Source: Streptomyces sp. NBC_00237 (lineage in GTDB: Bacteria > Actinomycetota > Actinomycetes > Streptomycetales > Streptomycetaceae). Taken from it: a DNA stretch of 64,000 nt. Below are positions 25,489-33,570 of the stretch, one piece after another (within the stretch, counting starts at the first letter, position 1; the number at the start of each line of letters is the position of its first letter). Location: positions 677,626-741,625 of the forward strand of contig NZ_JAPEMT010000004.1 of the NCBI RefSeq assembly GCF_026342435.1. The letters are read 5' to 3'. The notes beneath the pieces are model-generated. The model ran no database searches, had not been told where the DNA came from, and saw only the letters and a program-made list of their open reading frames with translations. A program made the position numbers and the translations under genes.

Positions 25489-25604
25489 TACAGCAGGACG
25501 TCCGCGAGCTTGCCGATCAGCGTAGAGACGACTGCCGCTACAACGATCAGAGCGAGATTGCGGCGCCCAAGCTTTCGGGGCAGCTCCTTGATGTGCTTGC
25601 GCAT
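25488..25604 (-). CDS. Small single-pass membrane protein (38 aa)
   Basis: A 38-residue peptide with a basic N-terminus (MRKHIKELPRKLGRRN) followed by one hydrophobic helix (LALIVVAAVVSTLIGKLA). GAGAGGAT is 4-5 bases before ATG 25604 and a perfect terminator hairpin touches the TAG stop. The positive-inside rule puts the N-terminus in the cytoplasm. Position between the tail genes and lysis genes suggests an accessory holin or superinfection-exclusion peptide; both are inferences. Confidence 0.7.
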   Translation of the reverse strand: MRKHIKELPRKLGRRNLALIVVAAVVSTLIGKLADVLL

Positions 25605-25830
25605 GGTGATCCTCTCAGCTCAAGCCTTGGACAAGCCAAGGACAAATGGCGAGAGAGGGCGCCGAGTGCAAGGCACCTGCGAATTCTATGAGCTGATGTC
25701 AGTGACGTCTGGTGTATGCCGACATCTGCGGTATCTAAATTTTCGGCACGCCATGATTCAGTAAAAGGGAATGCAGGGCTAGGGGATTCCTGATAAAGGG
25801 ACGGGTTGATTTGGTTGTCCGTGTTACCCC

Positions 25831-27162
25831 CTATCGGCCGTCGATCAGCTGTTCCGCGAGGAACGGAGAGAACGTTCCCGCAGGCACGTCCGGGGCTGTG
25901 CCGCACATGCCATCGGAGTCGCCCGGCACCTTGATCCACAGCAGGTACTCGGCCCCGCCTACCCCGATGCTGCTCGGCACCCCGAGACGCCGCCCGCCCG
26001 GGTTGCAGTAGTCGACGTGCTGCCCGGCTCCGTCCATCGCACCGTTCCCGTTGCGGGACGTGTCGATCACGAACCGCACCCCTGGCACGCCCAGCCCTGC
26101 CAGCGCCTGGGAAACCTGCGTCCCGTACGTCGCCGAGATGTCGGTCGCGTCGAAGTTCGACACCCCCACCGCGAAGCCCTTCGTCGCGGCCACTCCGGCA
26201 GCGGCCAGCCGGGCGGACATCTCCTGCGGCTTGATCCACGTGGCATTCCCGCCGTCGAGGTAGGCCCGCACGTGCGGCAGCTTCCCCAACGCCTCCGCGG
26301 CGTACTTGATCAGCCCTAGCCGTTCAGCCCGCGCCGTGTCGTCCCGCAGTCCCTGGATCTGGGCAAGCGCGTCAGGTTCGACGATCACTAGCGCGGGACG
26401 GTCTCCGATGCCGGCCGCCACGGCATCAACCCACGTGCGGTACAGCTCAGCGGACTTCGCGCCGCCGTGGCTCTCCCCACCGTTGTCCCGGTTGAACACG
26501 TTGTAGACGGCGAGGATCGGCAGCAGCCCGGCCGCCGCAGCAGCGGACACGTAGGTGTCCACGTCAGCCTGCACGTCCTTGTTCCAGTCGCCGAACCACT
26601 TCGCCGTCGGCCGCCGCACCAGCCCACGGGTGATCTTGTCGACGCGCGGGTCCTTCGGATAGTCACGCACCCACTTCGCCGCGTTCGAGTCCGCGTCAAC
26701 GAAGAACCCCTCCCTCGGCGTGGAGCAGGTCAGACGGACCTCGGTCAGGTGCACGGTGACGCTGGTGCCCTGCCCGATCTGGAAGCTCACCTGCCCCTTC
26801 TCGGTGTCGAGTTCGGAGACGAACGAGTAGTAGAAGTGCTTGTCGACCGCAGACAAGGTCACCCTCTTGTCCAGAGTGACCGTCCACGGGTCCGTACCCA
26901 GGCCGACCTGGGCTCGCAGTGCGGTGCCCGGCTGGCTGGCCCGTGCGGTGAACGAGAACGTGTACGTGCAGCCCTTCCGCAGCACGATGCCGTCCTGCCC
27001 GAACGGGGCATCCCACAGGTTCACCGCCTCCGTGGTCGCGGTGGCCTCCGCCCCGGTTCCGGGGGCTGCGAGGGTGACCATGGCGGGATCGCCCGCCCAC
27101 CAACCCGTGGTGCCGTTAGTGAAGTTGGAGTTGGAAACGAGATCCGCGTACACGGCGGCCAT
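25831..27162 (-). CDS. Glycoside hydrolase family 6 (cellulase-like) protein encoded in the phage tail region
   Basis: The 443-residue protein has an N-terminal beta-sandwich, carbohydrate-binding-like part (1-150, starting DLVSNSNFTNGTTGWWAGDP, typical of CBM4/9-type domains) and a GH6 catalytic part (~155-443). GH6 hallmarks are all visible: YNVFNRDNGG (220-229), VEPDALAQ with Asp264 as the expected acid, YLDGGNATW (301-309), FVIDTSRNGNG (364-374), CNPGGRRLG (386-394) and LWIKVPGDSDG (408-418). GH6 enzymes hydrolyse beta-1,4-glucan with inversion. There is no signal peptide, fitting a virion component. It follows the fibre gene by 21 bp and is transcribed with the tail genes. It may open the beta-glucan layer at hyphal tips during adsorption. 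Confidence 0.88.
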   Translation of the reverse strand: MAAVYADLVSNSNFTNGTTGWWAGDPAMVTLAAPGTGAEATATTEAVNLWDAPFGQDGIVLRKGCTYTFSFTARASQPGTALRAQVGLGTDPWTVTLDKRVTLSAVDKHFYYSFVSELDTEKGQVSFQIGQGTSVTVHLTEVRLTCSTPREGFFVDADSNAAKWVRDYPKDPRVDKITRGLVRRPTAKWFGDWNKDVQADVDTYVSAAAAAGLLPILAVYNVFNRDNGGESHGGAKSAELYRTWVDAVAAGIGDRPALVIVEPDALAQIQGLRDDTARAERLGLIKYAAEALGKLPHVRAYLDGGNATWIKPQEMSARLAAAGVAATKGFAVGVSNFDATDISATYGTQVSQALAGLGVPGVRFVIDTSRNGNGAMDGAGQHVDYCNPGGRRLGVPSSIGVGGAEYLLWIKVPGDSDGMCGTAPDVPAGTFSPFLAEQLIDGR

Positions 27163-27183
27163 CAGGTGCTCTGCTCTCTTGGG

Positions 27184-30100
27184 TTACTTGACGTAGGAGA
27201 CGCGCAGCTGCGGCGGGCGGGCGGAGCCCACACCGTCGAACTTGCCGTAGAACGTCTTGTTGGTGGTGTTGGGGTCCAGGGAGATCCCCCGGAACGTCTT
27301 CGGGTCGAAGATCGACGTGATGTCGACCCACTTCCCGCTGGAGCGCGCCCAGTTGCCGACCGTCTTGGCCGCGCCCTGGGTGGCGAACTTCGTGGGACGG
27401 GCTCCGTGGGTGTGGGTCTTGACGACGGCGGTGCCACCGGATGCGAAGTACCAGTGATTCGCGTACAGGTAGACCTCCACCTTGAGGACCTTCGCCCCCG
27501 CCAGATCAGCGGCGATGTTCCCGGCGAACCCAGTCAACGCGGCCTGCACACCGTTGTTCGCGGAGAAGAAGCCAGCGGCCAGGGCGTTGCCGTGGTAGGC
27601 GTTGAACCCAGCCCGGTTCGCGTAACTCCCGGACCAGGCGGCCTTGTAGGTGCGGGTCATCTTCACCGGGGAGTCCGGCACCACCGCACCACCCGTGTTG
27701 TACGCCCCAGTCTCTGGAATCCGCTCCCCGACGTCTTCCACCGTCAGGTGCCCCAGACGGCCGGAGGCCCCGGCCAGGGTGACCTGCTGCCCGGCCGGTG
27801 CGCCGCTGTCGGACGTGAACGTAAGCAGCAGCCGGTTCCGGCCCGGCCGGATGTAGTTCTCCGGGCTGCAATGGCTGACCAACCGCAATTCCACCTGCCT
27901 GCGGGCCGTCTGCACCAGCGGAAACCGCGCCTCTTGAATCTGCGGCGACGACACCAGCGGGGCACCCTCGTACCCCGACCGCAACCGCAGCACCAGCGAA
28001 CCGCCCGCAGCCGTGCACTCGGCGGACCCGTTGAACTCGATCCGGTACATGCGATCCGGGGAGGCGTCGAAAGCCAGCTCGACGTACCCCATCTCGGTGC
28101 CCGCAGCTGTCTGTACCGGGGTGGCCATCCAGTCGACCGCGATCATCCCGCGGGGCCCGTTGTAGAGAGAGCTGAGGTCGTCTCCGCCGATGCTGAGCGT
28201 CCCGGCGACGTTCAGGTTCTGGAACGACGCATCGCCCGTCGACCCGATCGCCGCGACACGGGATGCGCCGTCGCGGAACGTCAGCGCGTTCGGCTGCCCC
28301 GACAGGAGCGAGACGACCTCGTCGCCGTCGTCGTCGAACAGCCGCATCCCGCGCGGGCCAATCTCCGCCCGCGCCCCGCCGGTGGCGTCACCGAAGATGG
28401 TGTGGCACTCCGAGTTGTCGAAGACACACCAACCCCGTGTGCCCGCCGACACCTCCAGGCACAGCACCACCCGGGTGGTGCCCTGTGGGGCTGCTACCTG
28501 CCCGGTGATGCGCCGCCACTCGCCCGGCACGTACTCGGTGGTCTCCGCGACCCCGTATCCGAGGATGTTGCCCGCGCTGTCCTCCCACCGGGCGAGGATC
28601 TTCACCGCCTGGGCGACCAGGTCCTGTGACGTGAGGACGTCCACTCCCAGGAACAGTTGAGAGGCGGCCAGGATCGGGGCCGTCGCCAACGGCAGCGTGA
28701 AGTACGCCGGGGTGTCGGCGGTCGCGTCCACTCGGACGCCCACACCGGTCCGATTACCGGGGGCGAAAGACCAGGCGGCCCCGGCGGCGGCCAGGCTGTT
28801 CGCTGTGCCCGCCCCCTCGAACCCGGCGTCCGGGATGAGGTTCGTGCCCTGCCCCACAGCCAGTTGCTCCGGGGTCACCGACCCTACGGCCAGGTGCGCC
28901 GTCTGGATCGCCCCCGCGCTGATCTTCCCCGCCGTTACAGCGTTCGCCGCGAGCTTGTCCGTCGACACCGACAGGGCCTTCAGCTCCCGGCCGGTCACCG
29001 TCTCGGCGGCGATCTTCCCCGCAGACACCGAATCCACGGCCAAAGAACCAGCCTGCACCGCACCCGCCACCAGGTGGGCAGTGTGCACGGATCCGGCAGC
29101 AATCGCCCCGGCCGTCACCGACCCGGCGGCGAGCGAACTGGCCGTGATACCACCCACAGCGATCTGAGCGGCCGTGATTGTGTTCACGGTGATCTCCCGC
29201 GCCGACACCGCTCCCGCAGCGATCTTCCCCGCCGTCACGGCATCAGCAGCCAGAGCCGCCGTCGTCACCGCCCCCGACACCAGGTTCGTGCCGTCGACGA
29301 CACCGGTCCGCAACGCCTCCACCGTCACCAGGTCGACCTGCATGACCGACGGTGCGCCCGGCGTCTCGGCGGAGCCGAAGTTCAACCACAGGTAGGGGCT
29401 GATGAACCTGACTTCTTGGTGCACCATGCCCGGGGCCCGGGCGTCCGGGTTCGGTCCGGCCGACCCCATAGCGCCGCCGGGAACACGGTCCTTGAGGTAG
29501 CCGACGATCGTCACCCAGCCGTCCGCCGCCGCGATCGTCCGCCCGGATGCGCCCACGTAGTAGTGGCCGGACGCCGAGTTCGCCCCCTGCCGGTTCACCA
29601 GCGTGGTCTTGTCCGCCCCTACACCCAGGATACCGACGTACACGTTGTCCGGGCCCGCTGTGGGCTGTGCCGTAGCCCGGATACGGGCACTGACTCGATA
29701 GAGGGTTCCCGGGTCGTACGGAACGAGAGTGTTGCCACGCACCCTTATGTGCCCGTTAGCCTGCCCCACCGTCTGCCCCGTCGGCGCATCCGTCACCCCG
29801 GACCGGTGCGCCCAGGAGGCCCCGGGGCCGGTCTGGACAATCTGCCACGCGGCAGCGTCGCCCATGGCATCCGTGTACCGCTGCACGGCACTGTCCGAGA
29901 GGGCACCGCCCAACGTGGACAGGTCCACAGCCCCGGCGGCGATCTTCCCTGCCTCCACCGCCAGCTGGCCGATCTTCTCCGCCGTGATCGCACCCGCCGC
30001 GAGCGCGTTCTTGTCGATCGCGGCCAGCGCGACCTTCGCCGCCGTCACCGCACCCTCGGCGAGCTTCGTCTCGGTGACAATCCCGTCCAGGACCTCCTGC

Positions 30101-30606
30101 GCCACCACCTTCGACGCCTCCACCGGTCCCGCAACGTCGGACGGCACTGACCCGGCCCCGGACGTGTTGCGCGCGACGAGCCGTACGAACAGTGGCTGCT
30201 CGGTGGGGATGAGGCAGGTACCGCCGCGTGGGGACTCCCACGTCGACACCAGCGTCCCCGGCCCCGGCTCGAAGCTCGCGGTGGGGGAGGCGTGCACCTC
30301 GATGCGGGCGAAATCCATCGGTAGCCTCGCCCCGCCCACGAACGTGCCGTCCCATGTGGCGCCCGCGCCGCCGAGCCGCGACACCACCAGCGGCGGGCTC
30401 GGCTGCGGCGGGGGCGGCCCGTTCACCGCGATCACTCCGCTGGTGCCGTCCGGCTGCTGCCCGACCACTACACGCAACGACCCGTCGTCGTCGTACACCT
30501 CGATGCTGCCGCCCTCCACGGATGCGTTCGCCAGCTTCGGGGCGCGCACCGAGGCACGCAGCAGCTTCTCCAGGCGCACCAGCCGGGCACCGATATCTGT
30601 GGGCAC
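27184..30606 (-). CDS. Large tail fibre / receptor-binding protein
   Basis: A 1140-residue protein. Residues ~5-30 form a basic trimerisation-like helix; two blocks of degenerate 15-residue repeats (AGAVTAGKIAAGAVSAREI type) occupy about 165-242 and 437-587 and probably form a fibrous, beta-solenoid-like shaft. Between them is a jelly-roll-like region, and after them another (CBM-like, DAGFEGAGTAN start), then C-terminal domains ending PQLRVSYVK. AAGGAA precedes GTG 30606; the much longer open frame upstream overlaps the hub gene and is rejected. It lies between the hub gene and the GH6 gene, the position of receptor-binding proteins. Confidence 0.85.
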   Translation of the reverse strand: MPTDIGARLVRLEKLLRASVRAPKLANASVEGGSIEVYDDDGSLRVVVGQQPDGTSGVIAVNGPPPPQPSPPLVVSRLGGAGATWDGTFVGGARLPMDFARIEVHASPTASFEPGPGTLVSTWESPRGGTCLIPTEQPLFVRLVARNTSGAGSVPSDVAGPVEASKVVAQEVLDGIVTETKLAEGAVTAAKVALAAIDKNALAAGAITAEKIGQLAVEAGKIAAGAVDLSTLGGALSDSAVQRYTDAMGDAAAWQIVQTGPGASWAHRSGVTDAPTGQTVGQANGHIRVRGNTLVPYDPGTLYRVSARIRATAQPTAGPDNVYVGILGVGADKTTLVNRQGANSASGHYYVGASGRTIAAADGWVTIVGYLKDRVPGGAMGSAGPNPDARAPGMVHQEVRFISPYLWLNFGSAETPGAPSVMQVDLVTVEALRTGVVDGTNLVSGAVTTAALAADAVTAGKIAAGAVSAREITVNTITAAQIAVGGITASSLAAGSVTAGAIAAGSVHTAHLVAGAVQAGSLAVDSVSAGKIAAETVTGRELKALSVSTDKLAANAVTAGKISAGAIQTAHLAVGSVTPEQLAVGQGTNLIPDAGFEGAGTANSLAAAGAAWSFAPGNRTGVGVRVDATADTPAYFTLPLATAPILAASQLFLGVDVLTSQDLVAQAVKILARWEDSAGNILGYGVAETTEYVPGEWRRITGQVAAPQGTTRVVLCLEVSAGTRGWCVFDNSECHTIFGDATGGARAEIGPRGMRLFDDDGDEVVSLLSGQPNALTFRDGASRVAAIGSTGDASFQNLNVAGTLSIGGDDLSSLYNGPRGMIAVDWMATPVQTAAGTEMGYVELAFDASPDRMYRIEFNGSAECTAAGGSLVLRLRSGYEGAPLVSSPQIQEARFPLVQTARRQVELRLVSHCSPENYIRPGRNRLLLTFTSDSGAPAGQQVTLAGASGRLGHLTVEDVGERIPETGAYNTGGAVVPDSPVKMTRTYKAAWSGSYANRAGFNAYHGNALAAGFFSANNGVQAALTGFAGNIAADLAGAKVLKVEVYLYANHWYFASGGTAVVKTHTHGARPTKFATQGAAKTVGNWARSSGKWVDITSIFDPKTFRGISLDPNTTNKTFYGKFDGVGSARPPQLRVSYVK
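28845..29295 (-). repeat. Degenerate ~45-bp coding repeats in the tail fibre gene
   Basis: About ten tandem units coding for variants of AxxVTAGKIAAGxV. They differ at the DNA level but keep the 15-residue period. A second, shorter block lies at about 29880-30110. Such repeats set fibre length and are prone to slipped-strand change. Confidence 0.6.
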
Positions 30607-30638
30607 AAGGGTTCCTTGAGAGGTCAGGCGGATAGAGG

Positions 30639-31727
30639 TCAGGCCGAGCCGTAGTGGAAGGCGTCCGCACGGTCGAGCTGGAGCGTTGCCGTCTCGCCGG
30701 CGTCGGTGTCCGGGCGGATCGTCCACCCGCTGATGCGGCACCACCCCGCCCAGTCGGTGGACTCGTTGCGGACGGTGACCCGTACGTCGTCGCCGATCTG
30801 CCAGGAGCCGATCGGTGCGGACGGGTGGTCGCGGACGGTGATCTCCTCGACGTGGCCGAGGCTCTGCCGCCACCCGCGTTCGGTCTTGGCGCGCTGGGCG
30901 AGGACGTCTTTGCCCCGTACTTCGGGGAGTTCGAGGTGGTGCTCCAGGCGGAGCCGGTTGTTGCGGACCGCGTCGATGGACCGCTGCTGGGCTCGCCCTT
31001 CACCGCTGCCCGTGGCGATGACCACTTGGGCGTACTCGTCGGCGCTGTAGGTGACCGGCGGCGCGGTGACGATGTTGACCCCGGTCGCGAAGGCGATGTC
31101 GGTGCGCCGGGCCCCAAGGCGCGGGTAGCCGAGCCGGATACGGCGCACCGGGTTGTGGTCGGCGTCCCACCACACATCACAGGTGTAGTCGGGGGAGTCC
31201 GGGCCCTTCACCAGGTCGTCAAGGTGATCGCCGAGCTTGGGCGTCTCCCACCACAGGGAGCGCCACGGCTCCTTCGGGGTGCCCGCCATCGCCTTCGACA
31301 CCGTGTTGTCCACGGTGATGCCGAGGTTCCCGTCCGGAACAGCCTGGGCGTACGCCACGACGTCGCGGAAGATCTTGCACGGGTCGGTGTTCACGTACGG
31401 ACCGCGCCCACCGAGTTCCCCGTCAAGGTCGTGCCGCTTCTCGAAGTACGAGGTCCAGCCCGCGGCCTCGATCTTCCGCTCCCCGTCTTCCGGCTCGGCC
31501 TGCCAGATGAGGCCACCCCACCGCAGCAGGCCATCCCGCTCCGCGTACAGCAGGGTTGTGCCCGGTTCGGTGAGCTCCGGGAACTGGCCCAGCAGGTGCG
31601 GCTTCAGCGACCCCTTGAACGAGCCGGGCCCGTTCAGGTCCGGGCCGAACTCCACATCGGTCAGCGGCAGGTGGTGGGAGAGCCACTGTCCGGTCAGGGC
31701 GTGCTGGGTGAGGTAGCGGTAGCTCAC
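30639..31727 (-). CDS. Tail hub / baseplate protein
   Basis: A 362-residue protein with beta-rich start (MSYRYLTQHALTGQWLSHHL, LTDVEFGPDLNGPGSFKGSL) typical of actinophage minor tail proteins related to the gp27/ Tal hub fold; the region around residues 225-300 contains the conserved TYSADEYAQVV-type strand. GTG 31727 overlaps the upstream stop (GTGA). It would link the distal tail ring to the fibre. No peptidase motif is seen. Confidence 0.75.
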   Translation of the reverse strand: MSYRYLTQHALTGQWLSHHLPLTDVEFGPDLNGPGSFKGSLKPHLLGQFPELTEPGTTLLYAERDGLLRWGGLIWQAEPEDGERKIEAAGWTSYFEKRHDLDGELGGRGPYVNTDPCKIFRDVVAYAQAVPDGNLGITVDNTVSKAMAGTPKEPWRSLWWETPKLGDHLDDLVKGPDSPDYTCDVWWDADHNPVRRIRLGYPRLGARRTDIAFATGVNIVTAPPVTYSADEYAQVVIATGSGEGRAQQRSIDAVRNNRLRLEHHLELPEVRGKDVLAQRAKTERGWRQSLGHVEEITVRDHPSAPIGSWQIGDDVRVTVRNESTDWAGWCRISGWTIRPDTDAGETATLQLDRADAFHYGSA

Positions 31728-32656
31728 ACCGGACCCTCGGTGAACTCAACATCCGTGATCAGCGTGCTGGCGACATCGACACTCAGATCACCGGTGGACC
31801 CCTTGGCGAGCATGGCCCGCAGGAACAGCGGCTGCCGGGTGCCCCGGTAGGCGGCAGGCAGGGTCAGCGTCTCGGCCAGGACGAACGACTGACGGCGCAC
31901 CCCCTTGCCCTGGTCGTCATCGACCACCACGTTCTGGCCCTGCTGTGTACCGAGGACCGCAGCGAGGGAACCGAAGACGTTCCCGAGATCCAGGCGCAGC
32001 CCGGCCAGAGTGACCGTGCAGATCATCTTTGTCGCCCACGCAGGGACAGGGATCATCCACCGGGCCTCAGCGGGCCAGTCGTACCACTTCTCGTCGTCCT
32101 TCCACGCCTTCGTCAGCTTCGTCGGGTACGCCGTGTAGAGGATGCGCTCGCGGCGCGGGTTCGCGACCGTACGGACGTCGCGGATCATGCCCGCAGTGAT
32201 GGTGCTCGTGTTCGCGGGGAGGTCCACCCGTGCCAGCGCCACCCCCGTCATCCCGGACGGCACAGTGGTGGCCGTGGAGGCCACATTGGGCACCACGTGG
32301 AAGATGGTCAGCTGATCGCGTGCCGGGTCGAGGTTGCCCTCGTACTCCGGGTCGATGATGCGCAGCACGATCAGGTCCGAACGCGGTGTGGCGCCGGTCG
32401 GGGCGATCGGCACCGACGCCGTGCCGATGTTGTACGCCGTGTACGAGCCTTGCCAGGCCGACGACTTGCCCCGGATGACGGCGGACCCGTCCGCGACCTG
32501 TACCCCTGCCCCCGGGTTCGGCAGCGGGGTTACCTTCAGGTCGGCGGCCTCGGTGATGCCTTCCGCCCCCCTGGAGAGGTCCTTGATCATCGCCCGGAAC
32601 GTCTGGGCGGAGTGGGTGGCGCCGTTCACGAGCAGCGGGGCCTGGGCGAGCGTCAT
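31724..32656 (-). CDS. Minor tail protein
   Basis: A 310-residue, beta-rich protein. The N-terminal half (LVNGATHSAQTFRAMIKDLS ... VIRGKSSAWQGSYTAYNIG) resembles upper-baseplate-type proteins of actinophages; the C-terminal half is a jelly-roll-like domain. ATG 32656 and the stop both overlap neighbouring genes by 4 bp. It belongs to the tail tip set with the genes on either side. The exact role is not recognised. Confidence 0.7.
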   Translation of the reverse strand: MTLAQAPLLVNGATHSAQTFRAMIKDLSRGAEGITEAADLKVTPLPNPGAGVQVADGSAVIRGKSSAWQGSYTAYNIGTASVPIAPTGATPRSDLIVLRIIDPEYEGNLDPARDQLTIFHVVPNVASTATTVPSGMTGVALARVDLPANTSTITAGMIRDVRTVANPRRERILYTAYPTKLTKAWKDDEKWYDWPAEARWMIPVPAWATKMICTVTLAGLRLDLGNVFGSLAAVLGTQQGQNVVVDDDQGKGVRRQSFVLAETLTLPAAYRGTRQPLFLRAMLAKGSTGDLSVDVASTLITDVEFTEGPV

Positions 32657-33570
32657 CGAGGAGGTTCCTTGTCGTAGAGGGCCACGTGGGCGTCACGCCA
32701 GCGCACGGTGAGGCGGGCGGAAGAGGTGGGGTCGGTGGCAGCCCACCGGATCTCGGAGCGGCCCGGCGGCAGCACGAATTCGTCCATCCGGGAAGCCGAC
32801 GTGAGGGCGCCGGCGGCGGAGCCCGCGTTCTCGCGGAGCACCGTCATGCGGTCCGGCCGCGTGTCGAGTTCCACGCGCTCCCCGGCGGCGAGGTTCAGCG
32901 ACGGCAGACTCAGCGTCCGGCCCGACCCGACATGCCGGATCGTCGGGCTTGCGCAGGGCCCGTGCACGGTGAGCACCGGGTGGGAGTCGGTGTCACCACG
33001 GTTGAACACCCAGCCCGGCCGGTCGTCCGGGTCCACACCGTCGGTGACCCGGATGGGCGCCTTCACGGGGGCGGTGAACCCGCCGCCGGACAGCCACGCC
33101 AACCGCAACGTCGCCTGCTGCTCGTTGTCGGCATAGAACCGGGGGTCGGTGACCAGGAACTCGACATCCAGGGGTATCCACCCGTGGGCTGCTTCCGCCC
33201 ACACCGGGTCGAGCTTCCGCATCCGCCCGAACAACACCCGCAGCGGGGCGCCGGGCCACTTGATGCGCAGCGGCATCACCGCCCCGCCAGTCGTCCGTAC
33301 AGCGGCGGTGTCCGCCGCCCGCTGGAGGGCGCCGAGGAGACGTCCGCCCGCCGCAGGGTCGCCGGGGGTCTTGATGCCGCAGTCGATCCGCAGCGTGCGG
33401 GTGCCGTACCAGTCAGCCGCAGGCCATACCCCGTCCGCCCCGGGTTGCGGAACGGTGTCACCGCGCATGTCCGCCAGACCGAGCCCTTCGACCTCCGCGA
33501 CCGGGATGCGGGTGTTGTGCCCGAGGCGAATGCCGCCGAACTCCAACTGCCAGTCTTCGAGTTCGCTCAT
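32653..33570 (-). CDS. Distal tail protein (Dit-like)
   Basis: A 305-residue protein immediately after the tape measure gene, with ATG 33570 overlapping its stop. The start (WQLEFGGIRLGHNTRIPVAE), followed by RTLRIDCGIKTPGD and PLDVEFLVTDPRFYAD, fits phage tail domain proteins that form the hexameric ring at the tail end, and the C-terminal part is a small beta domain. Position and length (about 300 residues) both support the Dit assignment. Confidence 0.8.
   Translation of the reverse strand: MSELEDWQLEFGGIRLGHNTRIPVAEVEGLGLADMRGDTVPQPGADGVWPAADWYGTRTLRIDCGIKTPGDPAAGGRLLGALQRAADTAAVRTTGGAVMPLRIKWPGAPLRVLFGRMRKLDPVWAEAAHGWIPLDVEFLVTDPRFYADNEQQATLRLAWLSGGGFTAPVKAPIRVTDGVDPDDRPGWVFNRGDTDSHPVLTVHGPCASPTIRHVGSGRTLSLPSLNLAAGERVELDTRPDRMTVLRENAGSAAGALTSASRMDEFVLPPGRSEIRWAATDPTSSARLTVRWRDAHVALYDKEPPR

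Noticed and set aside
26467..30150. Long plus-strand frames opposite GH6 and fibre genes
   Set aside because: Arg/His/Gly-rich antisense translations without start signals or domains.
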